Shown: positions 13,485 through 20,051, counted from the stretch's first letter. The stretch is 20,731 nt of DNA from an uncultured Christensenella sp. (GCA_910586365.1 CAJUGP010000036.1:1-20731), one strand, 5' to 3'. Numbers and translations are program-made. The notes: generated from the sequence alone by a model not told the origin.

Positions 13485-14910
13485 ATGCCGCCTGCGAGAG
13501 GTGTTCCTCGTCCGCATGTTTTTTCGTTTTGTGTTTGCGCTCCGTTTTTTGCGCGCCGTGCTTGATCCGATACATGGTCACAACGTAAGCCGTAACGAGC
13601 AGCAAGTCCGCCGCGATCCAGGCAACGGGATTGGAAAGGCAAAAGCCCGTATATCCCCAAACCTTGACGAACACGAAGGAAGTCAACGCCCTGCCGCCCA
13701 ACTCGGCAACGCCCGCAAACATCGTGATCACGCTTTTGCCCATGCCCTGCAAGGTGTTGCGGTAAACGAAGATCGTTCCGAGCGCCAAATAAAATACGCT
13801 TTGATAGAGCAGAAACAAAAATCCGTAGGATAGGATCTCGTCGTAGTGCGCCGCGACAAGCGGATCGTTACGGTCGAGAAAGAGATTCATGAGCGGTCGG
13901 TGCAGCCCCACGCTGAATCCAAGCCCGATTACAGCGCTCGCCAACGTATAAACCATGCCAACCTGCGCCCCTTTGCGTATGCGTTTGATATCGCCCGCGC
14001 CGCTGTTCTGCCCCGCATATGTGGCGATCGCCGTACCGAGCGCGTTAAACGTTTGCGTGGAAAGGTTGTCGATCTTCGACGCCGCAACGTAGCCCGTATC
14101 CGCGCCGACGTATATCTTCGCCACGCCGTTGAGCGCCGACTGCTGAAAAATACACCCGATTGCCGTGATCGAAAATTGCAGCGCCATGGGAAGTCCGACG
14201 GCGATATGCCCGCCCGCAAGACTCCAACTCCATTTCCAATCCGACTTTTTCAGACGGTATTCGGGATAGCGAATAAGAATGTATATCAAAGACGCCGCAC
14301 CCGCCGCCACCTGCGAAAGAACGGTTGCAAACGCCGCGCCGTGATACTGCAACTTACAGCCGACGATAAAAGCGAAATCCAACCCCACGTTCAAAAGCGC
14401 CGCCCCTACGAGGCAATACAGCGGCGTGCGGGAATCGCCGAGCGCGCGCAGCACGCCCGCCATGATATTGTAAAACACCGATGCGGAAATTCCGCAGAAA
14501 ATGACGAATAAATACGCGTAGGCATACGGATAACACTGCTCGGAAATATCCATCAACCGCAATATCGGACCGGTGATCGGCACGGCAATCGCCGTGATCG
14601 CGGCGCTCATGATAATCGAAAGAAGATAACTCATGGCGATTGCGCGGCGCACGCCTTCCTGATCGTTCGCGCCGAACCGTTGCGCGATTCGCACCGAAAA
14701 GCCCGAAGTCAATCCGTTCGCAAAGCCCAAAATCAAAAACGATACCGAACCCGTAAGTCCCACGCCCGTAAACGCTTCGGCGTTTACCGTATGGCTGACG
14801 ATAACCGTATCCGCCATATTATACAGCTGCTGAAAGACGCACCCGATAAAAATCGGCAGCGCAAAAAGAAGGATTGTTTTATAAGGATTTCCTTTTGTTA
14901 AATCTTTCAT
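13483..14910 (-). CDS. MATE-family efflux transporter
   Basis: A 475-residue multidrug and toxic-compound exporter of the DinF/NorM superfamily, driven by Na+ or H+. It begins MKDLTKGNPYKTILLFALPI, has about 12 membrane segments in two internally similar halves, and ends in a short charged tail. QQLYNMADTVIVSHTVN at about 27-43 and GLTSGFSVRIAQRFGAND are typical of Clostridial MATE proteins. The ATG at 14910 has AAGGAAG upstream. It is transcribed alone from a near-consensus promoter. Substrate unknown. Confidence 0.93.
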   Translation of the reverse strand: MKDLTKGNPYKTILLFALPIFIGCVFQQLYNMADTVIVSHTVNAEAFTGVGLTGSVSFLILGFANGLTSGFSVRIAQRFGANDQEGVRRAIAMSYLLSIIMSAAITAIAVPITGPILRLMDISEQCYPYAYAYLFVIFCGISASVFYNIMAGVLRALGDSRTPLYCLVGAALLNVGLDFAFIVGCKLQYHGAAFATVLSQVAAGAASLIYILIRYPEYRLKKSDWKWSWSLAGGHIAVGLPMALQFSITAIGCIFQQSALNGVAKIYVGADTGYVAASKIDNLSTQTFNALGTAIATYAGQNSGAGDIKRIRKGAQVGMVYTLASAVIGLGFSVGLHRPLMNLFLDRNDPLVAAHYDEILSYGFLFLLYQSVFYLALGTIFVYRNTLQGMGKSVITMFAGVAELGGRALTSFVFVKVWGYTGFCLSNPVAWIAADLLLVTAYVVTMYRIKHGAQKTERKHKTKKHADEEHLSQAA

Positions 14911-14946
14911 TGCGCCGCTTCCTTGGGTTGTTTGATATCTTGCGCT

Positions 14947-14975
14947 ATTATATCACAACGCTCTTATAATGTCAT
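14947..14975 (-). promoter_or_regulatory. Sigma-A promoter of the MATE gene
   Basis: ATGACA (14975-14970), 17 bases, TATAAT (14952-14947) on the minus strand, 36 bases upstream of the start codon. Confidence 0.7.
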
Positions 14976-15020
14976 GATTTTGAAGGCGATATTTCAAACT
15001 TTTTTTCAGAAAATTTTAAC

Positions 15021-15050
15021 AAAAAAGACGCACCTCCGAAATGCGTCTTT
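15021..15050 (-). terminator. Terminator after a minus-strand gene fragment
   Basis: On the minus strand AAAGACGCA and TGCGTCTTT pair around a 9-base loop and run into TTTTTT. It begins seven bases after the stop of the fragment at 15058, which supports that fragment being the end of a once real gene. Confidence 0.75.
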
Positions 15051-15057
15051 CTTCACG

Positions 15058-15231
15058 TTAGTTGTGATTTCCGTCGCGTTTTTTTTCGTACTTTAACCTT
15101 GTCGCATTCCCGCCGCGCAAATGCCTTTCTTTCAGATTGATTCCCAAAATCTTCTGTACTTTTTCCCACAGCTCGGCATCGAGATAATACAACCGCTCGG
15201 TTACGTCTTTATGTACGGGCGGGCAAAAACA
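15058..15231 (-). pseudogene. C-terminal fragment of an unrecognised gene
   Basis: An open frame on the minus strand with no usable start codon. It reads PPVHKDVTERLYYLDAELWE, then KVQKILGINLKERHLRGGNA, then TRLKYEKKRDGNHN and stop. The composition looks like a real helical, charged protein and a terminator follows immediately. The 5' part is missing: upstream lies an unrelated hairpin and promoter. I do not recognise the family. It is probably what remains after an insertion or deletion by the mobile element next door. A TTG at codon LYYL could in principle start a 44-residue peptide, but no ribosome site supports this. Confidence 0.4.
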
Positions 15232-15238
15232 GAACGGT

Positions 15239-15278
15239 AAAAAGAAACTGCGGCGCCGAGATCAAACCGGCGCCGCAG
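15239..15278 (-). terminator. Very strong GC-rich terminator
   Basis: CTGCGGCGCCG (15278-15268 on the minus strand) and CGGCGCCGCAG (15258-15248) form an 11-bp perfect stem with a 9-base loop, followed by TTTCTTTTT (15247-15239). Confidence 0.85.
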
Positions 15279-15345
15279 AAGATTTACATGTAGCACAATA
15301 CTTTTTCATTTTCATTCGTTGCAACTTTTAATCTTCATTTTCACT
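15239..15345 (-). ncRNA. Candidate short RNA or micropeptide transcript
   Basis: A near-consensus promoter (15380-15352) is followed, about 70 bases after the predicted start, by an intrinsic terminator with an 11-bp GC-only-rich stem, giving a unit of about 105 nt. It carries two tiny overlapping frames joined by ATGA: MKIKSCNE and MKMKKYCATCKSSAAPV, whose TGA falls in the terminator loop. Neither has a good ribosome site, so a non-coding RNA is at least as likely. Also possible: a leader and attenuator for the gene now reduced to the fragment at 15058. Confidence 0.45.
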
Positions 15346-15351
15346 ACATTT

Positions 15352-15380
15352 AGTATAGCATTTGCATTTTATTTTGTCAA
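15352..15380 (-). promoter_or_regulatory. Near-consensus sigma-A promoter of the short transcript
   Basis: TTGACA (15380-15375), 17 bases, TATACT (15357-15352). One of the best promoters in the window, though it drives no gene of ordinary size. Confidence 0.75.
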
Positions 15381-15415
15381 GCGTTTATTGGCTCGAAAAT
15401 CTTTTTCCAATTATG

Positions 15416-15487
15416 TTACTGTTTCGTGCCGTCGTTTGTTTCTTCCGTATCTCCAAGAAAATCATCCGATATTTTTACGTTAAACAT
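15416..15487 (-). CDS. 23-residue microORF coupled to the HTH gene
   Basis: Begins MFNVKISDDFLGD and ends TNDGTKQ; acidic and polar, with no membrane segment. The ATG overlaps the stop of the HTH gene by eight bases, in another frame, and has a perfect AAGGAG eight bases upstream, itself inside the HTH gene. This makes translation plausible. It may be a small partner or signalling peptide of the regulator; no homology is recognised. Confidence 0.45.
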   Translation of the reverse strand: MFNVKISDDFLGDTEETNDGTKQ

Positions 15488-16031
15488 TTCTGAATCTCCT
15501 TGGGGCAACGTCTTTCCAAGTTAAATTTTCGCCGTTAAACCGAAACCAAAGAAAATCGTTATACGAAACGCCGTGCGTTTTTTTAACGATTGCAAGAGGA
15601 TCGTAATATGGAATATCAAGCTTTTTCAAATAATTATCAATATTACGGCAATCGCGTTGCCAGCAACGTGTTTCTAAAATGGTTGAAAGTTTGAAAACAT
15701 CCATCTCATCGTCATAAAATATTTGTTTTACGGGGTGGAAGGTAAACCGTTGCGCTTTGGCTTTATTGTCATTAACTTTTACATGCGCAACGAGTTCATC
15801 GCTCCAAAAGCACAAAATTTCAAGCCCCTCCCAACGATTCGTCGACGTGTTTTTCGGCGTTTCCATATCCAATTCTGTGGCGATTTTTTGTAATCTCTGC
15901 GAGTTCGGAATCACAATCCCCACCTTGATACGCCTAATCGTCGATTGCGGAATATTCCACCGTGCCGCAAGTTCTCTTTGAGAAAGGTTCAAACTTTTTC
16001 GCTTTTGTAAGATTTCTTCGCTAATCCCCAT
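15480..16031 (-). CDS. HTH regulator with an unrecognised C-terminal domain
   Basis: A 183-residue protein. Residues 1-56 are an XRE-like HTH: LQKRKSLNLSQRELAARWNI, then PQSTIRRIKVGIVIPNSQRL. After a short linker, residues 66-183 form a second domain with conserved-looking blocks (FHPVKQIFYDDEMDVFKLS, TRCWQRDCRNIDNYLKKL, KKTHGVSYNDFLWFRFNGE, LTWKDV). I have an impression of similar proteins in Clostridia but cannot name the domain. The ATG at 16031 has a strong GAGGTGATG site. It is divergent from the TPR-like gene at 16165 and shares a 133-base control region with it, so it may regulate that gene and itself. Confidence 0.75.
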   Translation of the reverse strand: MGISEEILQKRKSLNLSQRELAARWNIPQSTIRRIKVGIVIPNSQRLQKIATELDMETPKNTSTNRWEGLEILCFWSDELVAHVKVNDNKAKAQRFTFHPVKQIFYDDEMDVFKLSTILETRCWQRDCRNIDNYLKKLDIPYYDPLAIVKKTHGVSYNDFLWFRFNGENLTWKDVAPRRFRNV

Positions 16032-16049
16032 TTACATCACCTCAATAAT

Positions 16050-16078
16050 ATAATAGCATCTATGTTATCGTTAATCAA
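16050..16078 (-). promoter_or_regulatory. Promoter of the HTH gene at 16031
   Basis: TTGATT (16078-16073), 17 bases, TATTAT (16055-16050) on the minus strand, with the start codon about 19 bases beyond the -10. Confidence 0.6.
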
Positions 16079-16110
16079 TCGTTCCGAAATAAGAATGCAC
16101 TTTCTCGCCA

Positions 16111-16139
16111 TTGACACCTAAAGATATATGTGTTATAAT
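16111..16139 (+). promoter_or_regulatory. Perfect consensus sigma-A promoter of the TPR-like gene
   Basis: TTGACA (16111-16116), 17 bases, TATAAT (16134-16139), a full match. The spacer holds AAAGATATATGTGT (16120-16133), which matches the perfect operator at 6242-6255 in 12 of 14 positions. A promoter this strong would be expected to need repression. Confidence 0.85.
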
Positions 16140-16164
16140 TATAATAATTCACTGAGGTTTACAC

Positions 16165-16689
16165 ATGAAAAAAATCGAATATCTTAACGAAACATATTAT
16201 TATGATAAAGGGAAATTTTACAACCGCTCCTTTTTAGAACTATCTAAAAAGGAACGCAACAGTTTATGTGAATATTTTCTCTCCACAATTGATTTAAGGA
16301 CGTTTGAGTTTGAAGAGTTTATCGAACTGTCAAATGAATTGGACAATGGCGAAAACTATGAACATTGCGTCAAAATCATTGAGAAAGGATTTGAAATATA
16401 CTTTGATAAACGCGATTATGCAAAATTGATGCTTCCAAAACTGTTTCGTTTATATAGACTTCAAGGAAACTCTAAAAAAGTAATTGATTTATGGGAGAGT
16501 TTTTGGATCAAGAAAGTTAATTTCATTGAGTCCTCCGCATTATACATAGTAATCGGCGCAGCTTATTGTGACGAAAATAGAATTGAACAAGCCAAATATT
16601 TTGCCAATAAAGCTTACGGTTTGCAATGCGGCTCTCCCAATGAGTATTTAAGTAACCTATATATGCGTATCAATTCAATGATGAATTAG
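16165..16689 (+). CDS. TPR-like helical protein of unknown function
   Basis: A 174-residue, AT-rich gene that is clearly unlike the core in composition. No enzyme motif is visible. The protein is almost all helical with TPR-like spacing of small and aromatic residues: NYEHCVKIIEKGFEIYF, AKLMLPKLFRLYRLQGNSKK and ALYIVIGAAYCDENRIEQAK, each followed by a second helix. TPR folds usually bind peptides or proteins. GAGG stands seven bases upstream of the ATG. It has a perfect promoter, a divergent HTH gene, and a terminator shared with the antitoxin gene. Function unknown. Confidence 0.7.
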   Translation: MKKIEYLNETYYYDKGKFYNRSFLELSKKERNSLCEYFLSTIDLRTFEFEEFIELSNELDNGENYEHCVKIIEKGFEIYFDKRDYAKLMLPKLFRLYRLQGNSKKVIDLWESFWIKKVNFIESSALYIVIGAAYCDENRIEQAKYFANKAYGLQCGSPNEYLSNLYMRINSMMN

Positions 16690-16727
16690 TAGAAACTATA
16701 ACAAAACTTAATATATACGACAAAAGA

Positions 16728-16757
16728 AAAACGAGAAAGAATATTTTTTCTCGTTTT
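16728..16757. terminator. Bidirectional terminator between the TPR-like gene and the antitoxin gene
   Basis: AAAACGAGAAA (16728-16738) pairs with TTTCTCGTTTT (16747-16757), with A and T tracts on the two sides. Confidence 0.75.
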
Positions 16758-16765
16758 CCTATTAA

Positions 16766-17008
16766 TCATTCGGCAAGAACCTCAAACGCTTTTCTGTGCT
16801 TTTCAAGAATCCGTTTTGCCACCACTTCGACTTTTTCGTCGTCGGACAGTTCGATCATCGGATGGGCTTGAAGATTCAGCATAACGTAAACGGGCTTGTT
16901 GTTTTTGAATATCACAACGCTACCCTGTTTATCGGCAATTCTCGTTGCCTTGGAAAAATTCTGATTGACTTCCGAAATCGAAAGCATTTGATTCGTGTTA
17001 ATCGTCAT
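16766..17008 (-). CDS. Phd/YefM-family antitoxin, no toxin next to it
   Basis: An 80-residue DNA-binding antitoxin. The Phd/YefM N-terminal fold is plain: MLSISEVNQNFSKATRIADK, then GSVVIFKNNKPVYVMLNL. The C-terminal toxin-binding part is a charged helix ending KHRKAFEVLAE. GAGGTGG precedes the ATG. No RelE, Txe or Doc-like gene lies on either side: downstream is a terminator and an opposite-strand TPR-like gene, upstream the recombinase. It may be an orphan that lost its toxin, or a regulator for the mobile element. Confidence 0.85.
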   Translation of the reverse strand: MTINTNQMLSISEVNQNFSKATRIADKQGSVVIFKNNKPVYVMLNLQAHPMIELSDDEKVEVVAKRILEKHRKAFEVLAE

Positions 17009-17025
17009 AAAACCACCTCGCTATC

Positions 17026-17054
17026 AGTATAACAAAATTTTAGCTAAAATGCAA
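17026..17054 (-). promoter_or_regulatory. Antitoxin promoter with a palindromic operator
   Basis: TTGCAT (17054-17049), 17 bases, TATACT (17031-17026). The spacer and part of the -35 are covered by the perfect palindrome ATTTTAGCTAAAAT (17037-17050), a natural site for self-repression by the Phd-type protein. Confidence 0.7.
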
Positions 17055-17074
17055 GCTATTTTTTAAAGTTTACT

Positions 17075-18649
17075 TTATTTGATTTCCCATAAAAACCGCT
17101 CGCCGGATTGATCGCCCGAGCGGTCGTCCTCTACCGCCAAAGAATCGCCGAGATCCAAGTCTTGCAATAAATGCAGAAAGATATCAACGTTGCCGAATCT
17201 GTCTACCTCTATTCTACGAATGATTTTACGAAGCTGGGCGTTCGTCATCTGCGACACGTCGGCAATATCTTCGATTGAACGAAAGGTTTGATTGAGAATA
17301 CTCTCCAACCGTCCTTGAACACTCAAACGACCTGTTACCGTTTTAAGTTCTTTTTCAAGGCTCTCAATCCGTTCTCGCATACCTGTAAGCCGCTCGTTTA
17401 ATTCCTCCCGCGAAATCAAGTCGTCGGTGTACATATCCATGAATTTCTGCCGCGATTTCGTGAGCTTTGCAAGTTCGGCATTCAGCTCCTTTTCATACGC
17501 TACGTTCTCGTTCTTCGCCCGATATGCTTTCTCGAACGCTGCCACAAAGTATTTAACGACCTCTTTGCGGTTTGCAAGTATTCGCGCAAAATATTCGGTC
17601 AACGCCTGCATCAGCTCCTTTTCATCGATGATTGTTTGATTGGGACAGCTGTCCGCGCCCTTGCCGTTTCTGCCGGAGCACACCCAAGTGATATATGTAT
17701 TCCGATAGGTACGCTCCACTCTGCGGAACGACCATCCGCACTCTTTGCACTTTATCAGCGTGGAAAACAAATATTTATTGCTGTGCCGCTCCCTGTCCAA
17801 TTTGAAAGCCTGTCCGCGTCCTCGAAGCACGGCTTGCGCCTCTTCAAACGTTTCGCGGTCGATTATCTGCAAATCAGGGCGTTCGGTAACAAACCATTCC
17901 GAGCGGTCTTTTTTCTTGCGTTGCCCCGTTAAAAAATCGGTAATTTCTACCTTGCCGTTGATAATTTTTCCCGTGTAAATCTCGTTTGTTAAAATGCGCA
18001 CGACCGTATTTGCGATCCATTTGCACCCGCGCTTTGTTCGGATTCCCTGCGCGTTCAGTCTGTTTGCAATCTTCGCCGCCCCGCACCCCTCATGAAGATA
18101 CCAGCCGAAAATCTTACGCACCACGTCGGCTTCCCGTTCGTTGACGGTAAGATTGAAAATATCGCCTACCGTCTTATTGTAGCCGTACACGAAGTTGGGA
18201 ACTTTCCCCCTTTCGGCGTTGATCTTCTTACCGAATTTGATACGCTTGGAAGTGTTCGCGCTCTCTTCCTGAGCAAGCGCCCCGAAAATCGTCAGCACGA
18301 ATTCGCTGTTCCCCATGCTCGTCATGTTTGCCGTTAAGAACTGCGTTTCGATTCCGAGCGCTTTCAAGGTGCGGATATTCTGCAATAAATCGACCGTGTT
18401 TCTTGCAAAGCGGGAAATATCCTTGACGACGACAAGCTCGAACACGCCCCTCCTTGCGTCGTCCATCATGCGCAGGAACTCTTTGCGGTTTTTAATCTTC
18501 GTACCGGAAATACCCTCGTCGGCATATAAGCGCACGAGCGTGTCCCCCGTGCGCTGCGTATATTCCGCAAAAAACTTTTTTTGCGTTTCCAAACTGTTGA
18601 GCTGATCTTCCTTATCCGTCGAAACTCTGCAATACGCCGCGATTTTCAT
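17075..18649 (-). CDS. Large serine recombinase
   Basis: A 524-residue site-specific recombinase of the TnpX/TndX class. The catalytic domain begins AAYCRVSTDKEDQLNSLETQ with nucleophile Ser10 and Arg8; VVVKDISRFARN and LGIETQFLTANMTSMG are also typical. The recombinase domain covers about 150-270. A zinc ribbon has Cys301, Cys304, Cys324 and Cys335, and a coiled coil runs from about 365 to 450. It looks complete and therefore possibly active. The start overlaps the preceding small gene by ATGA, with GGGAGAA upstream. Enzymes of this kind move integrative elements between attachment sites; none could be identified with certainty here. Confidence 0.95.
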   Translation of the reverse strand: MKIAAYCRVSTDKEDQLNSLETQKKFFAEYTQRTGDTLVRLYADEGISGTKIKNRKEFLRMMDDARRGVFELVVVKDISRFARNTVDLLQNIRTLKALGIETQFLTANMTSMGNSEFVLTIFGALAQEESANTSKRIKFGKKINAERGKVPNFVYGYNKTVGDIFNLTVNEREADVVRKIFGWYLHEGCGAAKIANRLNAQGIRTKRGCKWIANTVVRILTNEIYTGKIINGKVEITDFLTGQRKKKDRSEWFVTERPDLQIIDRETFEEAQAVLRGRGQAFKLDRERHSNKYLFSTLIKCKECGWSFRRVERTYRNTYITWVCSGRNGKGADSCPNQTIIDEKELMQALTEYFARILANRKEVVKYFVAAFEKAYRAKNENVAYEKELNAELAKLTKSRQKFMDMYTDDLISREELNERLTGMRERIESLEKELKTVTGRLSVQGRLESILNQTFRSIEDIADVSQMTNAQLRKIIRRIEVDRFGNVDIFLHLLQDLDLGDSLAVEDDRSGDQSGERFLWEIK

Positions 18650-18927
18650 CTTTCGTTCTCCCGCTTGTCCGCCTTTTCCATCATGGCTGCGGTTTCCTGC
18701 TTGATTGCCGCTTCGATACGTTCCATGTTGGCGTCTATACAGATATCGAGCAAAACGCGCGCGAGCGCTTCGGGAGTATTTCCGTCGTGAAATCTAAAAT
18801 TCAGCTTCGGCTTGTCCAATCTTCTCCCTCCCGCGCCTCTATATCTTACGCCCCCGTTTCGACAATTATCACCATAGCCCCCGATAATTCTTGCCGTGTT
18901 TTCACCGTTTACAACTTCTGCCTTCAT
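18646..18927 (-). CDS. Small TnpW-like protein coupled to the recombinase
   Basis: A 93-residue protein. The centre reads LDKPKLNFRFHDGNTPEALA, then RVLLDICIDANMERIEAAIK. This resembles the short proteins that often precede large serine recombinases in Clostridial elements, sometimes annotated TnpW; its function is not established. It overlaps the recombinase by four bases (ATGA) and the truncated Rep gene by four bases (ATGA) on the other side. There is no good Shine-Dalgarno site at its own start, so it may rely on translation arriving from the Rep remnant. Confidence 0.65.
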   Translation of the reverse strand: MKAEVVNGENTARIIGGYGDNCRNGGVRYRGAGGRRLDKPKLNFRFHDGNTPEALARVLLDICIDANMERIEAAIKQETAAMMEKADKRENER

Positions 18928-19418
18928 CGAAAATGCAGGCGGTTTTTTTCTGGACTACGCTCCCATACGCCGATATACTTCCACCCCTTACGGGCTACCA
19001 TATGTTTGAGTGTGTTCCGCAGCTTTTCCTTGAACGTTTCTTCCGTGTGAAGTTCGTCGCTGAACGTGAAAGTTACAAAAAAATTCCATTCCTGCAAATA
19101 CACTTTCCGCATGAGCCGAATACGCCGTTTCGCTGCGTTGTTCTTCTTACGCTCGATATTGCTTTCGATAAATTCCTTTGCCCCTTCTTCGGTGGGGAAA
19201 GTATCTTGCATTTTCTCTTTGATATACTTTTTCCGTTCGCGCTTGGGTAAACTCTGGCTTTCCGTATACGCCGTCTCAAACTTGGCTTTCGGACTGTCTG
19301 GCTTTTCCTCTTTCTTCGGTTTCGGCTTATATCTCCGTTTACGGTGCGGAAAGTTATCGGGCGGTATGGCGATATAATGACTTCCGTCGTTGTAGACCTT
19401 CGTTTTTTGATATGGCAT
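18924..19418 (-). pseudogene. Rolling-circle Rep protein, truncated in the HUH motif
   Basis: The N-terminal 164 residues of a rolling-circle replication initiator of the kind found on small mobile elements of Clostridia. It starts MPYQKTKVYNDGSHYIAIPP, with AAGGAG before the ATG at 19418, and keeps the conserved segment EWNFFVTFTFSDELHTEETF and WKYIGVWERSPEKNRLHF. In intact relatives, from general knowledge, the next residues complete the metal-binding HUH motif (HFH); here the frame reads HFR and stops. The second metal His and the catalytic tyrosine region are missing, so it cannot nick DNA by itself. Its stop overlaps the start of the next gene. Confidence 0.75.
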
Positions 19419-19454
19419 GATTTTCTCCTTTTTTTGATTTGAACTTTTCGGTAA

Positions 19455-19506
19455 ATAAAAAAAGGGCAGAATACAAAACAATACAAATGTTTCGTACTCT
19501 GCCCTT
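19455..19506 (-). terminator. Terminator or attenuator in the Rep leader
   Basis: On the minus strand AAGGGCAGAGTAC and GTATTCTGCCCTT pair over 13 bases with one G-U pair around a 19-base loop, followed by TTTTTTT. It lies 37 bases upstream of the Rep start codon, a position suited to attenuation of rep expression. Confidence 0.75.
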
Positions 19507-19549
19507 CTAACGCAACCACTGTTCCCTCGTTGCAATAAACTTCGCTTTA

Positions 19550-19574
19550 TGCCATTCGCTTTTCGCAAATGGCA
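19550..19574 (-). other. Hairpin in the Rep leader
   Basis: TGCCATTCGC (19550-19559) and GCAAATGGCA (19565-19574) form a 10-bp stem with one wobble pair and a 5-base loop. It could belong to a folded leader or an antisense target. Confidence 0.5.
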
Positions 19575-19681
19575 ACCTTGCTCCGTTATTGCGCCTCTTC
19601 CCAAAAATCTCATTCTGATATTTTCGGGAGCCCTATTAGAATCTCGGCTTGCCGTTGTGCGGTACTTGTCTTAACTTTTAT

Positions 19682-19754
19682 TTACCTTGATGGGTGATTC
19701 AGTTGTTTTACCGTGGATTCAAATTCACGATCCGTCGTGATATAGTTTTTTCAT
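19682..19754 (-). pseudogene. Broken leader microORF upstream of Rep
   Basis: The ATG at 19754 has GGGAGGG eight bases upstream but codes for only nine residues (MKKLYHDGS). Immediately after it is a run of six As. In the neighbouring frame the sequence stays open as KNYITTDREFESTVKQLNH and ends at 19682. One A fewer would give a 23-residue peptide starting MKNYITT. The frame is therefore broken, slipped by programme, or misread at the homopolymer. Confidence 0.35.
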
Positions 19755-19830
19755 CTCGGTTGCCCTCCCGTTCGGATTTGCTTAAAAAGCAAATCCCATT
19801 ATACACGCTCCGAAAACAAATTGCGCGGTA

Positions 19831-19901
19831 CCAAAGGGGAACTAAACCGGTACAAAACCAGAACAAAAGGGTAACTAAAAGGGAACTTAAAGGAAACCAA
19901 A
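19831..19901. repeat. Iteron-like short direct repeats
   Basis: Four related words: CCAAAGGGGAACTAAA (19831-19846), CAAAAGGGTAACTAAA (19864-19879), AAAAGGGAACTTAAA (19877-19891) and AAAGGAAACCAAA (19889-19901). They lie upstream of the Rep remnant, as iterons or accessory origin sites would. Confidence 0.5.
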
Positions 19902-19944
19902 TACGGCAATGCGGCATAAAACGCAACGTCAGCCGAGCGGATTA

Positions 19945-19986
19945 AAAAAGGGCGACGCCCAAGCGGATTAGCGGGCGCGCCCTTTT
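19945..19986. terminator. Terminator-like GC hairpin
   Basis: AAAAGGGCG (19946-19954) pairs with CGCCCTTTT (19978-19986), with an inner GGGCGACGCCC. T tracts exist on both strands, six Ts on the minus strand. Confidence 0.5.
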
Positions 19987-20051
19987 CCGCGCGGCGTTTC
20001 GTTTCGCCGTGCATATTTTGTTTTTTAGTTTTTTGTTGATTGATTCCGCTT

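Noticed and set aside
13846..14511. 221-residue plus-strand open frame
   Set aside because: Antisense shadow of the MATE gene, highly basic and without domains.
17055..18930. Attachment-site core for the large serine recombinase
   Set aside because: No convincing short direct repeat could be found by eye at both possible ends; an alignment to an empty site is required.
19419..19613. N-terminal extension of the Rep remnant to 19613
   Set aside because: It would translate through the leader terminator; the ATG at 19418 has AAGGAG and matches the usual start of the family.
19799..20014. 71-residue minus-strand open frame
   Set aside because: It spans the iteron-like repeats and the GC hairpin, has no good ribosome site, and reads as non-coding sequence.
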